From positions 62,001-126,000 of the forward strand of contig JAHHHN010000004.1 in NCBI GenBank assembly GCA_019359325.1: a stretch of 64,000 nt of DNA. The letters are read 5' to 3'. The notes beneath the pieces are model-generated. The model saw nothing but the letters and a program-made list of their open reading frames with translations. It did not search any database and was not told the DNA's origin. The DNA is from Mojavia pulchra JT2-VF2. GTDB taxonomy: Bacteria > Cyanobacteriota > Cyanobacteriia > Cyanobacteriales > Nostocaceae. Made by a program: the position numbers and the translations under genes. Shown one piece after another: positions 18,422 through 27,746 of this stretch. How positions within the stretch are numbered: position 1 is the stretch's first letter; each line of letters begins with the position of its first letter.

Positions 18422-21400
18422 CTATTCTAATGTATCACAAAGTTTCTCTAGATAACCCGACGATGTGGTGGGTGTCTGTTGATGAATTTTACAGACAGAT
18501 GCTCGAATTAAAATATAAAAACGTGGTTTATTTAGATGATTACAATCCAAATGACCCCAATCAAGTTGTAATTACATTTGATGGAATTTACAAAAATGTT
18601 TTAGATTATGCAGTACCTATATTAAGTAAATTCAACTATCCATTTGAATTATTTATATCCAGTGACTACATTGGCAAAGATAATTCATTTGACAAATCAG
18701 AACCATTAGCAAAATTTGTTACTTTGGAGGATTTGAAGTCTCTAATTGATATGAATGGTAGGTTACAATGGCATACCAAATCACATCCCGATTTGTCACA
18801 AGAGGAGGATATTTCAAAGATAATATGTGAATTAGAAATTCCTCTTGTTTTGAAAAATTTAGATCAAAAAGGATTTAATTGGTTTGCGTACCCTTATGGT
18901 AACTTTAATCAAATAGTACTCGAAGAAGTTAAAAAAAGATTTATAGGCGGATTATCTTGCGATCAAGGTAATGATACAGATGTTTATTGCTTGAATCGTA
19001 TAACTGTAACTAACAGTACTATATTTAAAAAGGCTACCATAGCTGTTATCATAGCATCATATAACTATGGCCCCTTCCTGATTGAGGCAATAGAGTCAGT
19101 ATTACGCCAGACAAGGATGCCTGATGAAATTTTAATTACGGACGATGCATCTGACGACAATACGTATGAAATAGCTAAATTTTATCAAGATAAATATCCC
19201 CGACTGATTAAAGTTAATAGAAATATTCATAATCTTGGAATAGTAAAACACTTTAACAAAGCTATTAGTTTAACAAATTCTGATTATGTTACTATTCTCG
19301 GTGCAGATAATCGATATCGTAGTGATTTTATTGAAAAAACTTCAGTAATACTTGACCAATGTCCTGATGTAGGAATAGCTTACTCAGATTTTGCTTTGTT
19401 TGGTTCAAGAGCTAAGTTAGTATATGATCGTTTTCCTAGCAACAGACATGGCTTGATCAAAGCAGAACATTTTTTCATAATCAACTTTCCTAACTTCGAT
19501 GAAAATGCCAAGCAAGAATTATTAACCCAAGGAAACTTTATTCATGGCTCGTCCATGTTTAGGCGGCAGGCTTTTGATGAGGTAGGAGGATATATTGAAT
19601 TATCAACTATACCTGAAGATTATAATCTTTTTGCACGAATTGTAAAAGCAGGATGGAATGCTAAACGAGTACCACTGCCCATTTTAGAGTATAGGCAACA
19701 TTCAAAAACTCAAGCAAACATCCGCCTAACAACCTTTGCAGAATTGCAATTTTATAAGCAGCTTGCTAAAAATTTGCATGGAGAATTAGAACAGCTTAAG
19801 CTACGATTAAATCCCACTCAACAAAAATCTTTTGGCAAGACTGATCAGTCCGCAACAAACTTTAAATTTAATTTAACTGATATCAATCTGATCGTTTTCC
19901 CAGACTGGCAGCAACCGGAAGAGGTTTTGCATGAAGATTTAGCAATTCTTATTAAGAGCATTATTACTCATCCAGAAAAAAACCGAATTACATTGTTGCT
20001 CGATAACAATGGTATTTCTGAAGAAGATGCAAACCTTATAATATCAGATGTTGTTTTTAGTCTGCTTCAAGAAGAAGATTTTGATTTTACAGAAGAACCA
20101 GGAATTACATTAATTGGCAACCTCACTCATAGAGAGTGGAAATTGCTGCTCTCTCGGACTAACGCTAGAATTACATTAGAAAGAGAAAATAAATCAGTTA
20201 TTGCAAAAACAATAGCTAACAAAATTCCTGTTTATGAGTTAGATACTATAGATAAAATCCATCTTGATCTTGAATGTAGTCTGAATTTTAACAGCAAAAA
20301 TGCTGAGATTTTCAAAAATATAATTAATATTATAGAGCAATATAAAGGAGAAAAGTTTGAGACCTCAGTAATAGAATATTTGCGCCAAGGAAGAAAAGAA
20401 ATAGCTAAATTATGGCTGTGTACAAAAGAAATTCTGCTTGAGAAATTATATTTAAGCAAAGTTGGTCAGTCCCATCAAGCACTGTTAAGAAGTGGTATTC
20501 ATAAAGAAGCATTAACGGATGATGAACAGAGCTTTATGGCTGAGATATTAGCAAAAATTTCTTCAGGATTAAATGAACCAAAAGCCACTCAGTACCTCCT
20601 GGTAGGAATGCTATATCTCCATCCTCAGCAGTTATCATTATTCCGTGAAATTGCATTCATACCTAACTGGCTGCTAAATGACTATGTAAAATATCTATTT
20701 AATTCTCAGTCTTACTTCCAAGAATTTGGAGAAGCAGATAATTACTACTGCTATATGCAGGGTTGGATTGGTTACTTGTATTCATCTATATTGCATGAGC
20801 AGGATTCTGTTCTTTGGAATACTTTTGCAGAATATTTTGTGCAAAATATTAATTTTATACCTTTATATTTTAATGACAGTAATCTTAAAGATATCTATGT
20901 AAAACGTGCAAAAGTTATAGAGTATTTTCTAAAAGCCAACAAGTATGAATTAGATTATGAACTAACTGAGCGCTCAATTAACAGGAAAAAAATTCGGTTA
21001 GGTATATTGGCAACCCATTTTCTACCCTCATCTGAGACGTTTGCTACCCTTCCTGTTTATGAATATCTTAGCAGAGATTTTGAAGTTATATTGTACTCTC
21101 TAATAGAAACTGGTCATCTATTAGAGCAATATTGTCAAAGTTGTGCAAACTCTTTTAAACTGCTGCCGCAGGATTTAGCAGAACAAGTAAATTTCATTCG
21201 TGCTGACGACCTCGATATATTATTCATTGCTACTAATGTAACGGCGGTAACCAATCAAATCTGTCTCTTATCAATGCACAGATTAGCTAGGATACAAGTT
21301 ACAAGTGGAGGATCGGTTGTCACAACTGGAATGCGGCACATTGATTATTACATCTCTGGTAAGTTAACAGATCCATCACCAACAGCACAAGAACATTATC

Positions 21401-22551
21401 AAGAAAAATTGGTAAAAATAGAAGGAACTGCTCATTGTTTTAGTTATGGTTATGAACAAGAAAAGGTAACTGTTGAAGTTGATAGAGTAAATTTAGGAAT
21501 TGCTGAAGATACTGTAGTTTTTATCTCTGCTGCCAACTTTTTCAAAATTATTCCAGAACTAATTAATACATGGGCAAAAATTATTGCGAAAGTGCCAAAT
21601 TCAGTTCTGGTACTTCTACCCTTTGGCCCGAATTGGTCTAATGCCTATCCAAAGAAAAATTTTGAAAATCACTTGAGTAAAGTATTTTTAAAATATGGGA
21701 TATCAGCAGAACGATTGATAGTTTTAGATCCTCAACCAGTGCCAAATCGAGAAGAGGTGAAGGAATACTTCAAAATTGCCGATGTCTATCTAGATTCTTA
21801 TCCATTTGCAGGTACAACTTCACTAATAGAACCGCTGCAAGTTAATCTACCAGTCATTACTAGACAAGGTAATAGTTTTCGTTCTGCAATGGGCGCTGCA
21901 ATGTTACAAGCTCTAGATGTTCCTAGTTTAGTTGCAGATAGTGAAGATTCTTACATACAGCTAGCGATCGCACTTGGTACAGATCCTGAATTACGTCAAC
22001 AAAAGAGCGTCCAAATTAAAGAAAAAATGCAGGGTAACCCTAGTTTTCTGGATAGTCGCTCATACTCAGCTAAAATAGGTAACCTATTCCAAGAGCTATT
22101 CAACAATTACCTTGCAGATACTTTAAATCAAAATTTGCGTCTAAGAGATATTAACCTAATTATTTTTCCCGATTGGAGCCAATCAGAAGAATTCATTGGT
22201 TTAGAATTAGAGCAAGTAATCAAAATTCTTGCTACTTATCCTGATAGCCGAAAAACTACCTTACTTATCGACACGGATAATATTGCAGTGGAGGATGCAG
22301 AAATATTTTTATCCAGTGTTGCTATGAATCTCTTGATGAATGAAGATTTAGATATAACTGAGGAATTAGAAATTTCTTTGCTGGATAAACTGGCAGATAA
22401 TCAGTGGAAAGCTCTACTACCTAGTCTCACAGCTAGAATTGTTTTGGAATATGAGAATAAACAAGCATTGACACAAGTGCTTATTCAACAACTTTCTGTT
22501 TGGGAATTGGATAGCTTAATCAGTTCCAGCTTGGAAGTTGCACCTGTATAG
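18418..22551 (+). CDS. Giant deacetylase-GT2-SPINDLY-like glycosyltransferase fusion
   Basis: This 1377-residue protein joins several enzymes. Residues 1-200 are NodB-like polysaccharide deacetylase (VVITFDGIYKNV and WHTKSHPDLS). Residues about 205-450 are a GT2 glycosyltransferase (AVIIASYNYGPFLIEAIESV, LITDDASDDNT, AYSDF). Residues about 488-600 form a domain (INLIVFPDWQQPEEVL ...) that recurs at about 1244-1365 (INLIIFPDWSQSEEFI ...). Between the copies, residues about 857-1230 are an O-GlcNAc-transferase/SPINDLY-like GT41 domain (LDSYPFAGTTSLIEPLQVN). The deacetylase motif lacks the second Asp of TFDDG, so that activity is uncertain. It overlaps the methyltransferase gene by 4 bases and ends at a strong terminator. 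Confidence 0.85.
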   Translation: MTILMYHKVSLDNPTMWWVSVDEFYRQMLELKYKNVVYLDDYNPNDPNQVVITFDGIYKNVLDYAVPILSKFNYPFELFISSDYIGKDNSFDKSEPLAKFVTLEDLKSLIDMNGRLQWHTKSHPDLSQEEDISKIICELEIPLVLKNLDQKGFNWFAYPYGNFNQIVLEEVKKRFIGGLSCDQGNDTDVYCLNRITVTNSTIFKKATIAVIIASYNYGPFLIEAIESVLRQTRMPDEILITDDASDDNTYEIAKFYQDKYPRLIKVNRNIHNLGIVKHFNKAISLTNSDYVTILGADNRYRSDFIEKTSVILDQCPDVGIAYSDFALFGSRAKLVYDRFPSNRHGLIKAEHFFIINFPNFDENAKQELLTQGNFIHGSSMFRRQAFDEVGGYIELSTIPEDYNLFARIVKAGWNAKRVPLPILEYRQHSKTQANIRLTTFAELQFYKQLAKNLHGELEQLKLRLNPTQQKSFGKTDQSATNFKFNLTDINLIVFPDWQQPEEVLHEDLAILIKSIITHPEKNRITLLLDNNGISEEDANLIISDVVFSLLQEEDFDFTEEPGITLIGNLTHREWKLLLSRTNARITLERENKSVIAKTIANKIPVYELDTIDKIHLDLECSLNFNSKNAEIFKNIINIIEQYKGEKFETSVIEYLRQGRKEIAKLWLCTKEILLEKLYLSKVGQSHQALLRSGIHKEALTDDEQSFMAEILAKISSGLNEPKATQYLLVGMLYLHPQQLSLFREIAFIPNWLLNDYVKYLFNSQSYFQEFGEADNYYCYMQGWIGYLYSSILHEQDSVLWNTFAEYFVQNINFIPLYFNDSNLKDIYVKRAKVIEYFLKANKYELDYELTERSINRKKIRLGILATHFLPSSETFATLPVYEYLSRDFEVILYSLIETGHLLEQYCQSCANSFKLLPQDLAEQVNFIRADDLDILFIATNVTAVTNQICLLSMHRLARIQVTSGGSVVTTGMRHIDYYISGKLTDPSPTAQEHYQEKLVKIEGTAHCFSYGYEQEKVTVEVDRVNLGIAEDTVVFISAANFFKIIPELINTWAKIIAKVPNSVLVLLPFGPNWSNAYPKKNFENHLSKVFLKYGISAERLIVLDPQPVPNREEVKEYFKIADVYLDSYPFAGTTSLIEPLQVNLPVITRQGNSFRSAMGAAMLQALDVPSLVADSEDSYIQLAIALGTDPELRQQKSVQIKEKMQGNPSFLDSRSYSAKIGNLFQELFNNYLADTLNQNLRLRDINLIIFPDWSQSEEFIGLELEQVIKILATYPDSRKTTLLIDTDNIAVEDAEIFLSSVAMNLLMNEDLDITEELEISLLDKLADNQWKALLPSLTARIVLEYENKQALTQVLIQQLSVWELDSLISSSLEVAPV

Positions 22552-22602
22552 TTATAAAAGTCTAATATTGATTCCACCTACTTGTGTGGACTTGAGCTAT
22601 GA

Positions 22603-22633
22603 GCCAGAGATTTGAGTCTCTGGCATTTTTTTT
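22603..22633 (+). terminator. Rho-independent terminator
   Basis: An 8-bp stem GCCAGAGA/TCTCTGGC with a 6-base loop is followed by a run of eight T after one A. It lies about 50 bases past the giant glycosyltransferase stop. Confidence 0.88.
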
Positions 22634-22714
22634 GGTTAATGCAAAATAAAAAAGCACGCAAAAGCAAGCTTTTTATACAGCCCTATACTGGGTAGGCAAG
22701 TATATTCAATATCA

Positions 22715-22880
22715 TTGTCCATCAAGATACCTCTACTACATCTGCTCGTAAGGCTTCTCCATCTCATGCGTAAATTGCTTTCAATTCCAAAGCGGTGCTG
22801 TTTGCCTTGACTATAGCAGCTTTCATGCTACTTGCTCTCTTAAAGTCTTATATTTACTCATTCGTACATCCCCGTCTACA
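22715..22880 (-). pseudogene. Decayed 3' end of a SPINDLY-like transferase gene
   Basis: On the minus strand this stretch aligns base by base with the 3' end of the transferase gene at 23702-25942. The intact gene encodes PLWNAKQFTLEMEKAYQQM; the fossil reads PLWN-stop-KQFTHEMEKPYEQM-stop-stop-RYLD. Three in-frame stops show it is not translated. Similarity fades at about 22880, where the antitoxin promoter region begins. It marks a former second copy of the transferase that has been largely deleted. Confidence 0.8.
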
Positions 22881-22936
22881 CATAGCATACAATGAGGTAA
22901 AGTACACCACAAATTTATATTATTCCCACCCAATTT

Positions 22937-23191
22937 ATGAAAACCGTAACCATCCAATTACCGGAAACAGTATTTTCTTCACTTCGCAAAAATCCCGAAG
23001 AATTTGTGCAAGAAATGAGGATTGCAGCAGCAATTAAATGGTATGAATTAGGTAATATATCGCAAAATAAATCCGCCGAAATTGCTGGGTTAACTCGTGT
23101 AGAATTTATCAATGCTTTATCTCGTTATCGAGTTGATTTTATGCAATATACTACAGAAGAGTTGGCTGAGGAAATGGAGAATGTCCATTAA
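22937..23191 (+). CDS. UPF0175-family antitoxin
   Basis: This 84-residue protein has the UPF0175 layout: start MKTVTIQLPETVFSSL, then RIAAAIKWYELGNISQNKSA and EIAGLTRVEFINALSRY, a predicted helix-turn-helix. UPF0175 proteins are antitoxins paired with DUF3368 PIN nucleases. The gene overlaps the toxin start by 11 bases. The antitoxin should neutralise the toxin and repress its own promoter. Confidence 0.85.
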   Translation: MKTVTIQLPETVFSSLRKNPEEFVQEMRIAAAIKWYELGNISQNKSAEIAGLTRVEFINALSRYRVDFMQYTTEELAEEMENVH

Positions 23192-23669
23192 TCGTATTAT
23201 CATTAATTCTTCCCCTCTGATTGTTCTGTTTAAAAGTCAACAAGCACAATTGTTACCACAATTATTTACAGAAATTTTAGTACCTGAAGGTGTATTTCAA
23301 GAAGTCACCAAAGGAGGAGAAGATGATAATGCGTCAAGACAATTACCTACCGTTTCTTGGATACAACGAGTAGAAATTGATAGCATAGCGCCTGAAGTAG
23401 CAGCTTGGGATTTAGGAACAGGAGAATCACAAGTATTAAGTTTAGCTTTGAAAAACTTAGATTGTGCCGCTATTGTCGACGATAGAGCAGCGCGGCGTTG
23501 TGGTCAATCATTAAGTATTATTACTATAGGTACAGGAGGTTTACTAATACTAGCAAAAAGACGCGGACTAATTCCTAGCATATCTCCAGGAATTCAGGCT
23601 TTACGCGATGCTGGTTTATGGCTATCAGATACTATAGTCAATATGCTTAAACACCAAGCTGGTGAGTAA
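23181..23669 (+). CDS. DUF3368 PIN-domain toxin (VapC-like)
   Basis: PIN-domain RNases of this group are toxins. The start of the domain is INSSPLIVLFKSQQAQLL, with the first catalytic Asp replaced by the family's N-S-S-P pattern. Acidic residues follow in WDLGTGESQVLSLAL and CAAIVDDRAARR. The frame opens upstream at 23112, but ATG at 23181 is preceded by GGAGA and sits at the correct family start, giving 162 residues. It overlaps the antitoxin gene. The pair sits between a transferase gene fossil and an intact transferase gene. Confidence 0.85.
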   Translation: MSINRIIINSSPLIVLFKSQQAQLLPQLFTEILVPEGVFQEVTKGGEDDNASRQLPTVSWIQRVEIDSIAPEVAAWDLGTGESQVLSLALKNLDCAAIVDDRAARRCGQSLSIITIGTGGLLILAKRRGLIPSISPGIQALRDAGLWLSDTIVNMLKHQAGE

Positions 23670-23701
23670 TAATCGACCTCAACATTGCAAGTTGAGGTAG
23701 T

Positions 23702-25942
23702 TCATCGATCAATATATCTCTGCCACATTTGCTGATAAGCTTTCTCCATCTCAAGAGTAAACTGTTTGGCATTCCATAGCGGTGCTGTGTACCTTGATTG
23801 ACGCAACTTCCAAGAAATTTGCTGTCGCAATTTCTCATCCTTACCCAAGCACACGCCCCACTCTACGTACTCATCTTCACTCCAAGCAATACCTTCTGTT
23901 ACACCTACATTCATCATCATGCTGTAGCTGTTTCGGGCTGCAAATTGCTGTCCAACTCTTGTTACCATCGGTATACCCATCCAAAGGGTTTCTAATGTTG
24001 TCGTCGCTCCATTGTAGGGATAAGTATCAAGAACAACATCTGCAAGCCCCAAGTTAGCACGGTGAATCGCTTCAGAAGGAGCATTAGGTAAAAATCGTAG
24101 TTGAGAAAAATCAACACCTTCTTCTTCTGCAATACGCTCAAAAAATTCTTTGGATGATTCTGGATCAGCATCACCTTTAATTAAAAGATAACTATTGGGT
24201 ACTTCTTTGATAATTTTCAATTGTAATTGCAGGTGTTCCTGATGCCTTTTATACCCCTTTTGAGTCATAAAATAAACTATGGCATCACTAGGAATATCTA
24301 AGTTTTCCCGTCGTAAATTAGGTACATCCACCTCAAAACCATCAACAGCTATATAAGTTTGAGGTAATCTCCAAATTGTTTCACTGTAATAATCCTGTGC
24401 TGATTCAGGTAATACATAAGGATCAGCAATAAAGTAGTCAATTGATGGCAATCCTGAAGCATCCCAACCCAGCCAAGTTACTTGTATAGGGGCTGATTTA
24501 ATTGACATCAACTGACAAGAGTGATCTAAAGTAATACTATCTAAATCTACCAGAATATCAATTTCATCTTTCTGGATTTCATCCCATATATTATAGTCAC
24601 GAATCCCAAATTTATGAAATTTATATGATGTGTCAATAAAATTATTTTTTGTAAATTGTTCTACGACATCTGCATCATATAAAAAATAACTATGTATTTT
24701 AAATTTTTCGGGATTATGATTTCTAAACAACCATCGGCATAACCACCCTACAGAATGTCTCTTTAAGCAATGAGAAATATAGCCTATATTAAGAGCTTTT
24801 TTGTCTTTATTTATACTCTGTTTGCGAAATTGCAATAACTTATTCTGCCGTTCTGCAACTTCTAAATGATTTTGAATAACATTAGCTTGGCATAAACTAG
24901 AAATATCATTTTGAAGTTTGCGGTGTTTTTCAGGATTGTCATAAATATATGGCAAGAAAAAGCCTGAAGTAAAAAGTCGCGCAGTGATAACTATATCAAG
25001 ATTATTAGGTTTTTCTTGAATAAGTTGTTTGGCAAGCAATACTTGCTGATCTAATACAGAACATACCTCCTCCCAATAACTACCCGCTGTCATTAAACCT
25101 CTAAGAACTAAGGCATTGATACAAATTTTTTCAGCTAATGTATTAACTATTTCATAACATTTTTTGGCTGTTTCGATACCTTGTGTATATTTTTGGCAAT
25201 TTTGGTAAAAATTAGCTAATGTTACGAGAATTTCTCGTTGTTCTATTACCCTGTCTACAGGAACTAGTTGCCAACAGATTTCCGCAAACTTTGATGCTAA
25301 TTCTGGCATTTTTTGAAACATAGCAATTGCTATGCTTTCTACCATTACTGTTTCAATAATAGTTACAGTTTTAGGGAAATACTTAATACTAGTTTCAACG
25401 AAAGTGAATACTAATGGTTCGTTGGTTGCGTAAATTAAAATATTTTTTACAATATTCAATAATAAGTCTGTGTCATAGGAAATTGTTTCTATAGCTAATA
25501 AATTGATTATTGATTCTAATAAATCATGAATATCTTCATTAGAATCGTGCAAGTTGAGTAAGATTTCAACAATGTGCAGTAAATTATTGATATCTTCAGG
25601 GACAATTTCTCTGATATGCTGACGAATTGCCAAAGCGATTCGATAGTCTTCAATAGTTATCCGACGTTCAGCTTCCGTTTCTAAAACTTTTACTAGCTCT
25701 GCCGTGTATACTTCTCCTTCATCTTCTGATAAGGCCATCAACCAAGTCATTTGTGCCTCAGTTTCTTGCCCTTGCAGCAGCAACATTAGTCCTAAATTCC
25801 AGTAATATGACTTAATATCTGGCTCACTTTCAATTGCCTGCTCATAAAGAGTAGCGGCTGCACTGTAGTTTTCTGCTATTAAATATTGTTCTGCTTGTTG
25901 TTGCCAATCATGGCTATTAAGAAAAGATTGTTTTAATACCAT
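23702..25942 (-). CDS. TPR/SPINDLY-like O-GlcNAc transferase (GT41)
   Basis: This 746-residue protein has N-terminal TPR helices (residues about 10-110: NYSAAATLYEQAIESEPDIK), a helical middle, and a GT41 catalytic region from about residue 385 (LNIGYISHCLKRHSVGWLCR) to the end (APIQVTWLGWDASGLPSIDY, DVVLDTYPYNGATTTLETLW, GIPMVTRVGQQFAARNSYSM). Enzymes of this kind add a sugar, often GlcNAc, to Ser/Thr of proteins. A decayed copy of its 3' end lies at 22715-22880. A pilin gene is next downstream of its start, on the same strand, making the pilin a possible substrate. Confidence 0.9.
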   Translation of the reverse strand: MVLKQSFLNSHDWQQQAEQYLIAENYSAAATLYEQAIESEPDIKSYYWNLGLMLLLQGQETEAQMTWLMALSEDEGEVYTAELVKVLETEAERRITIEDYRIALAIRQHIREIVPEDINNLLHIVEILLNLHDSNEDIHDLLESIINLLAIETISYDTDLLLNIVKNILIYATNEPLVFTFVETSIKYFPKTVTIIETVMVESIAIAMFQKMPELASKFAEICWQLVPVDRVIEQREILVTLANFYQNCQKYTQGIETAKKCYEIVNTLAEKICINALVLRGLMTAGSYWEEVCSVLDQQVLLAKQLIQEKPNNLDIVITARLFTSGFFLPYIYDNPEKHRKLQNDISSLCQANVIQNHLEVAERQNKLLQFRKQSINKDKKALNIGYISHCLKRHSVGWLCRWLFRNHNPEKFKIHSYFLYDADVVEQFTKNNFIDTSYKFHKFGIRDYNIWDEIQKDEIDILVDLDSITLDHSCQLMSIKSAPIQVTWLGWDASGLPSIDYFIADPYVLPESAQDYYSETIWRLPQTYIAVDGFEVDVPNLRRENLDIPSDAIVYFMTQKGYKRHQEHLQLQLKIIKEVPNSYLLIKGDADPESSKEFFERIAEEEGVDFSQLRFLPNAPSEAIHRANLGLADVVLDTYPYNGATTTLETLWMGIPMVTRVGQQFAARNSYSMMMNVGVTEGIAWSEDEYVEWGVCLGKDEKLRQQISWKLRQSRYTAPLWNAKQFTLEMEKAYQQMWQRYIDR

Positions 25943-26002
25943 ATTATTACGTTTCTACTATCCAAAATTATTGAACTGTTAGATTATAATTGAAAATTTT
26001 TA

Positions 26003-26039
26003 AATTTACAGGGTGCGTTAACAACGCACCCTGTAAATT
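26003..26039. repeat. Perfect 17-bp-stem palindrome
   Basis: Arms AATTTACAGGGTGCGTT (26003-26019) and AACGCACCCTGTAAATT (26023-26039) pair fully with a 3-base AAC loop. GGTGCGTT/AACGCACC palindromes are dispersed in many cyanobacterial genomes. It lies between pilA and the transferase gene and may end pilA transcripts or be a mobile remnant. Confidence 0.75.
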
Positions 26040-26155
26040 GATCAACTATTTTAACTGTGTTACGTTACTACGTCTAAATCTAATAAAAATTTTAAACTTT
26101 TATTTTTACTGATAGTCTTAGTATCTCTAAAAATAATCATATTTAAAACTTTTAA

Positions 26156-26195
26156 GAGTTAAGAACATCACCTCATAAGGTGGCATTCTTAACTC
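26156..26195 (-). terminator. Hairpin downstream of pilin gene
   Basis: The outer arms GAGTTAAGAA/TTCTTAACTC and the inner arms CACCT/AGGTG form a two-part stem about 50 bases past the pilin stop. A TTAAAAGTTTT tract follows on the minus strand, so it plausibly terminates the pilin message. Confidence 0.5.
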
Positions 26196-26242
26196 CTTTG
26201 AATTTGCTAGATTTTCTACAAGTATGAGTTATTTATTAACTC

Positions 26243-26779
26243 TTACTTAATGAATTTTGCGGCACTGGTGCAGCTGGTTACGTCAGTCAAACCAGAACCA
26301 CTCACTCCTACATTGTTAGCTTCACACAGGAAAGCGATACTAGTTAACTCTGAGTTAGCCCCCACAGCTTTTAAATAAACCCTACCACCATAATTTCTCA
26401 AGCCAGTGATATTATCATTCAAATCTGAATAGCTTGTAGCGTAAGCAAGAACAGTACCTGCTGCCGCAGTTGCAGCTGTGCCGTATTTATAGTTAGAAGT
26501 TGCAGTACTAACACCAATTCCTAAGTCATCAACTGAACTTGTAAAGCTGGAATTTTCTGTGTAGAAAGCTTGTTGACCTCTGTTCATAGAACCAACATAG
26601 GTTTTAGCTTCAGATTGTTTTGCTTTATTAGCTTGGTTCAAGAAAGAAGGTAGTGCAATAGCTGACAAAATACCAATGATGATAATTACTACCAACAATT
26701 CAATAAGTGTAAAACCTTCGTTTTCTTTCTTTTTGCCGAGAATGTGTTGGATGAATTTAGCTTTTAGTTCGGTTTTCAT
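26243..26779 (-). CDS. Type IV major pilin PilA-like
   Basis: The start at 26779 (MKTELKAKFIQHILGKKKENEG) gives a basic leader of about 22 residues ending in G, then FTLIELLVVIIIIGILSAIALPSFL, the class III signal cut by prepilin peptidase between G and F. Glu5 of the mature protein is present. The globular part of about 155 residues is rich in Ser, Thr and Ala and has two Cys near the C-terminus that could form the D-region disulfide (LCEANNVG ... VTSCTSA). AGGGAAAAC before the ATG is a fair ribosome-binding site. It probably builds pili for motility or DNA uptake. Confidence 0.92.
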   Translation of the reverse strand: MKTELKAKFIQHILGKKKENEGFTLIELLVVIIIIGILSAIALPSFLNQANKAKQSEAKTYVGSMNRGQQAFYTENSSFTSSVDDLGIGVSTATSNYKYGTAATAAAGTVLAYATSYSDLNDNITGLRNYGGRVYLKAVGANSELTSIAFLCEANNVGVSGSGLTDVTSCTSAAKFIK

Positions 26780-26949
26780 AAGTGTTTTCCCTGCCGTGGG
26801 GTGGGTTGTTTGTTCTATAAATAACTTACCCACCTCGGATCAGTTTCATATCACTTGTAGTAAAAATATTTTTCAGATTAGGGTTTTATCGCCGGGTGGA
26901 CGTGATGGAGTGCCAAAATCTAGAATCCTCGCATTTAAAAATGCCATAC

Positions 26950-27130
26950 ACATATAGGACTTACCCATTCACAATGAAAAACAAGGCTTTGCGATCGCGT
27001 AGCGTGTCCGTAAAGCCCTTCGGGCATAGCTTCGCTTACCGCGCAGCGTGCCCGAAGGGCTTAGGACTTATGCTTTCCTACGGTCGCAATGACGAAACTA
27101 CGTTATTGGTACGTAAGCTCTGGCATAAAT
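26950..27130. repeat. Repeat element with 14-bp hairpin, HIP1-rich
   Basis: This intergenic element contains GGACTTAC/GGACTTAT copies about 100 bases apart and a perfect stem AAGCCCTTCGGGCA/TGCCCGAAGGGCTT (27013-27026 with 27049-27062). A CGGTCGCAATGAC end follows. Such 'GCCCTTCGGGC' elements are common dispersed repeats in Nostoc-type genomes. Confidence 0.6.
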
Positions 27131-27182
27131 AAGCCCCTGGCTGGAACCAAGGGCTAGATTCTTAATTTCGATTATGGGAGTA

Positions 27183-27746
27183 TCAATCAAATTCAGGTGG
27201 CCATAGTTCTGATATTGCCAGTTCCCAACTTGGCAGCAAATCTGGTAACGTGAGTGTGTCTCCATTCTGCAATACAACTGGAGCTTGGTTTAGTCGGTAA
27301 ACCGTTACTGTCAAGATGTCAGGATCAATCAGTATCCCGACTGTAGACCCAAGTTTTAGGAATAGCTGAATCTTCTCTTCCAGCGGTTGAATTTTGTCTG
27401 TTTTGGATTTGATCTCAACCATCAAGTCTGGAACTAACTCTACAAAGTCGCGCTTGGTTTTCTTTAATCTGTCAGCCCGCACAAAAGACACGTCAGGCGC
27501 ACGCAGGTTTTTTTTTTCAGAATCTTCTTCTATCTGAGGCAAAATAAACCCAGCGCTAGAACCAGTTACACGCCCTAGCTTGCGCGACATTACCCAAATA
27601 TTTAAAAACGTAATTAGACGACCGCCAATTTCCTCTGACTCGTAATCTGATGGCCCCATAAGTATAATGTTTCCTTCTACCAGCTCCATCTGCCATTCTG
27701 GATGCTCGGTTTGTAATTGTTCTAAATCTGTAATGGTGAAAGACAT
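27183..27746 (-). CDS. Uma2-family (DUF820) PD-(D/E)XK protein
   Basis: The true start is probably MSFTITDLEQL at 27746, as in other Uma2 proteins; the frame upstream to 27902 lies in repeat DNA. The fold has ELVEGNIILMGPSDYES, LRAPDVSFVRADR (catalytic Asp) and the strand LVPDLMVEIKSKTDKI, where E-x-K completes the nuclease site. A late ILIDPDILTVTVYR strand follows. Uma2 genes occur in tens of copies per cyanobacterial genome and their role is unknown. Length of 187 residues is normal. Confidence 0.85.
   Translation of the reverse strand: MSFTITDLEQLQTEHPEWQMELVEGNIILMGPSDYESEEIGGRLITFLNIWVMSRKLGRVTGSSAGFILPQIEEDSEKKNLRAPDVSFVRADRLKKTKRDFVELVPDLMVEIKSKTDKIQPLEEKIQLFLKLGSTVGILIDPDILTVTVYRLNQAPVVLQNGDTLTLPDLLPSWELAISELWPPEFD

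Noticed and set aside
22795-23037. 80-codon frame upstream of the antitoxin
   Set aside because: It crosses the transferase fossil and overlaps the antitoxin gene in another frame; a shadow frame.
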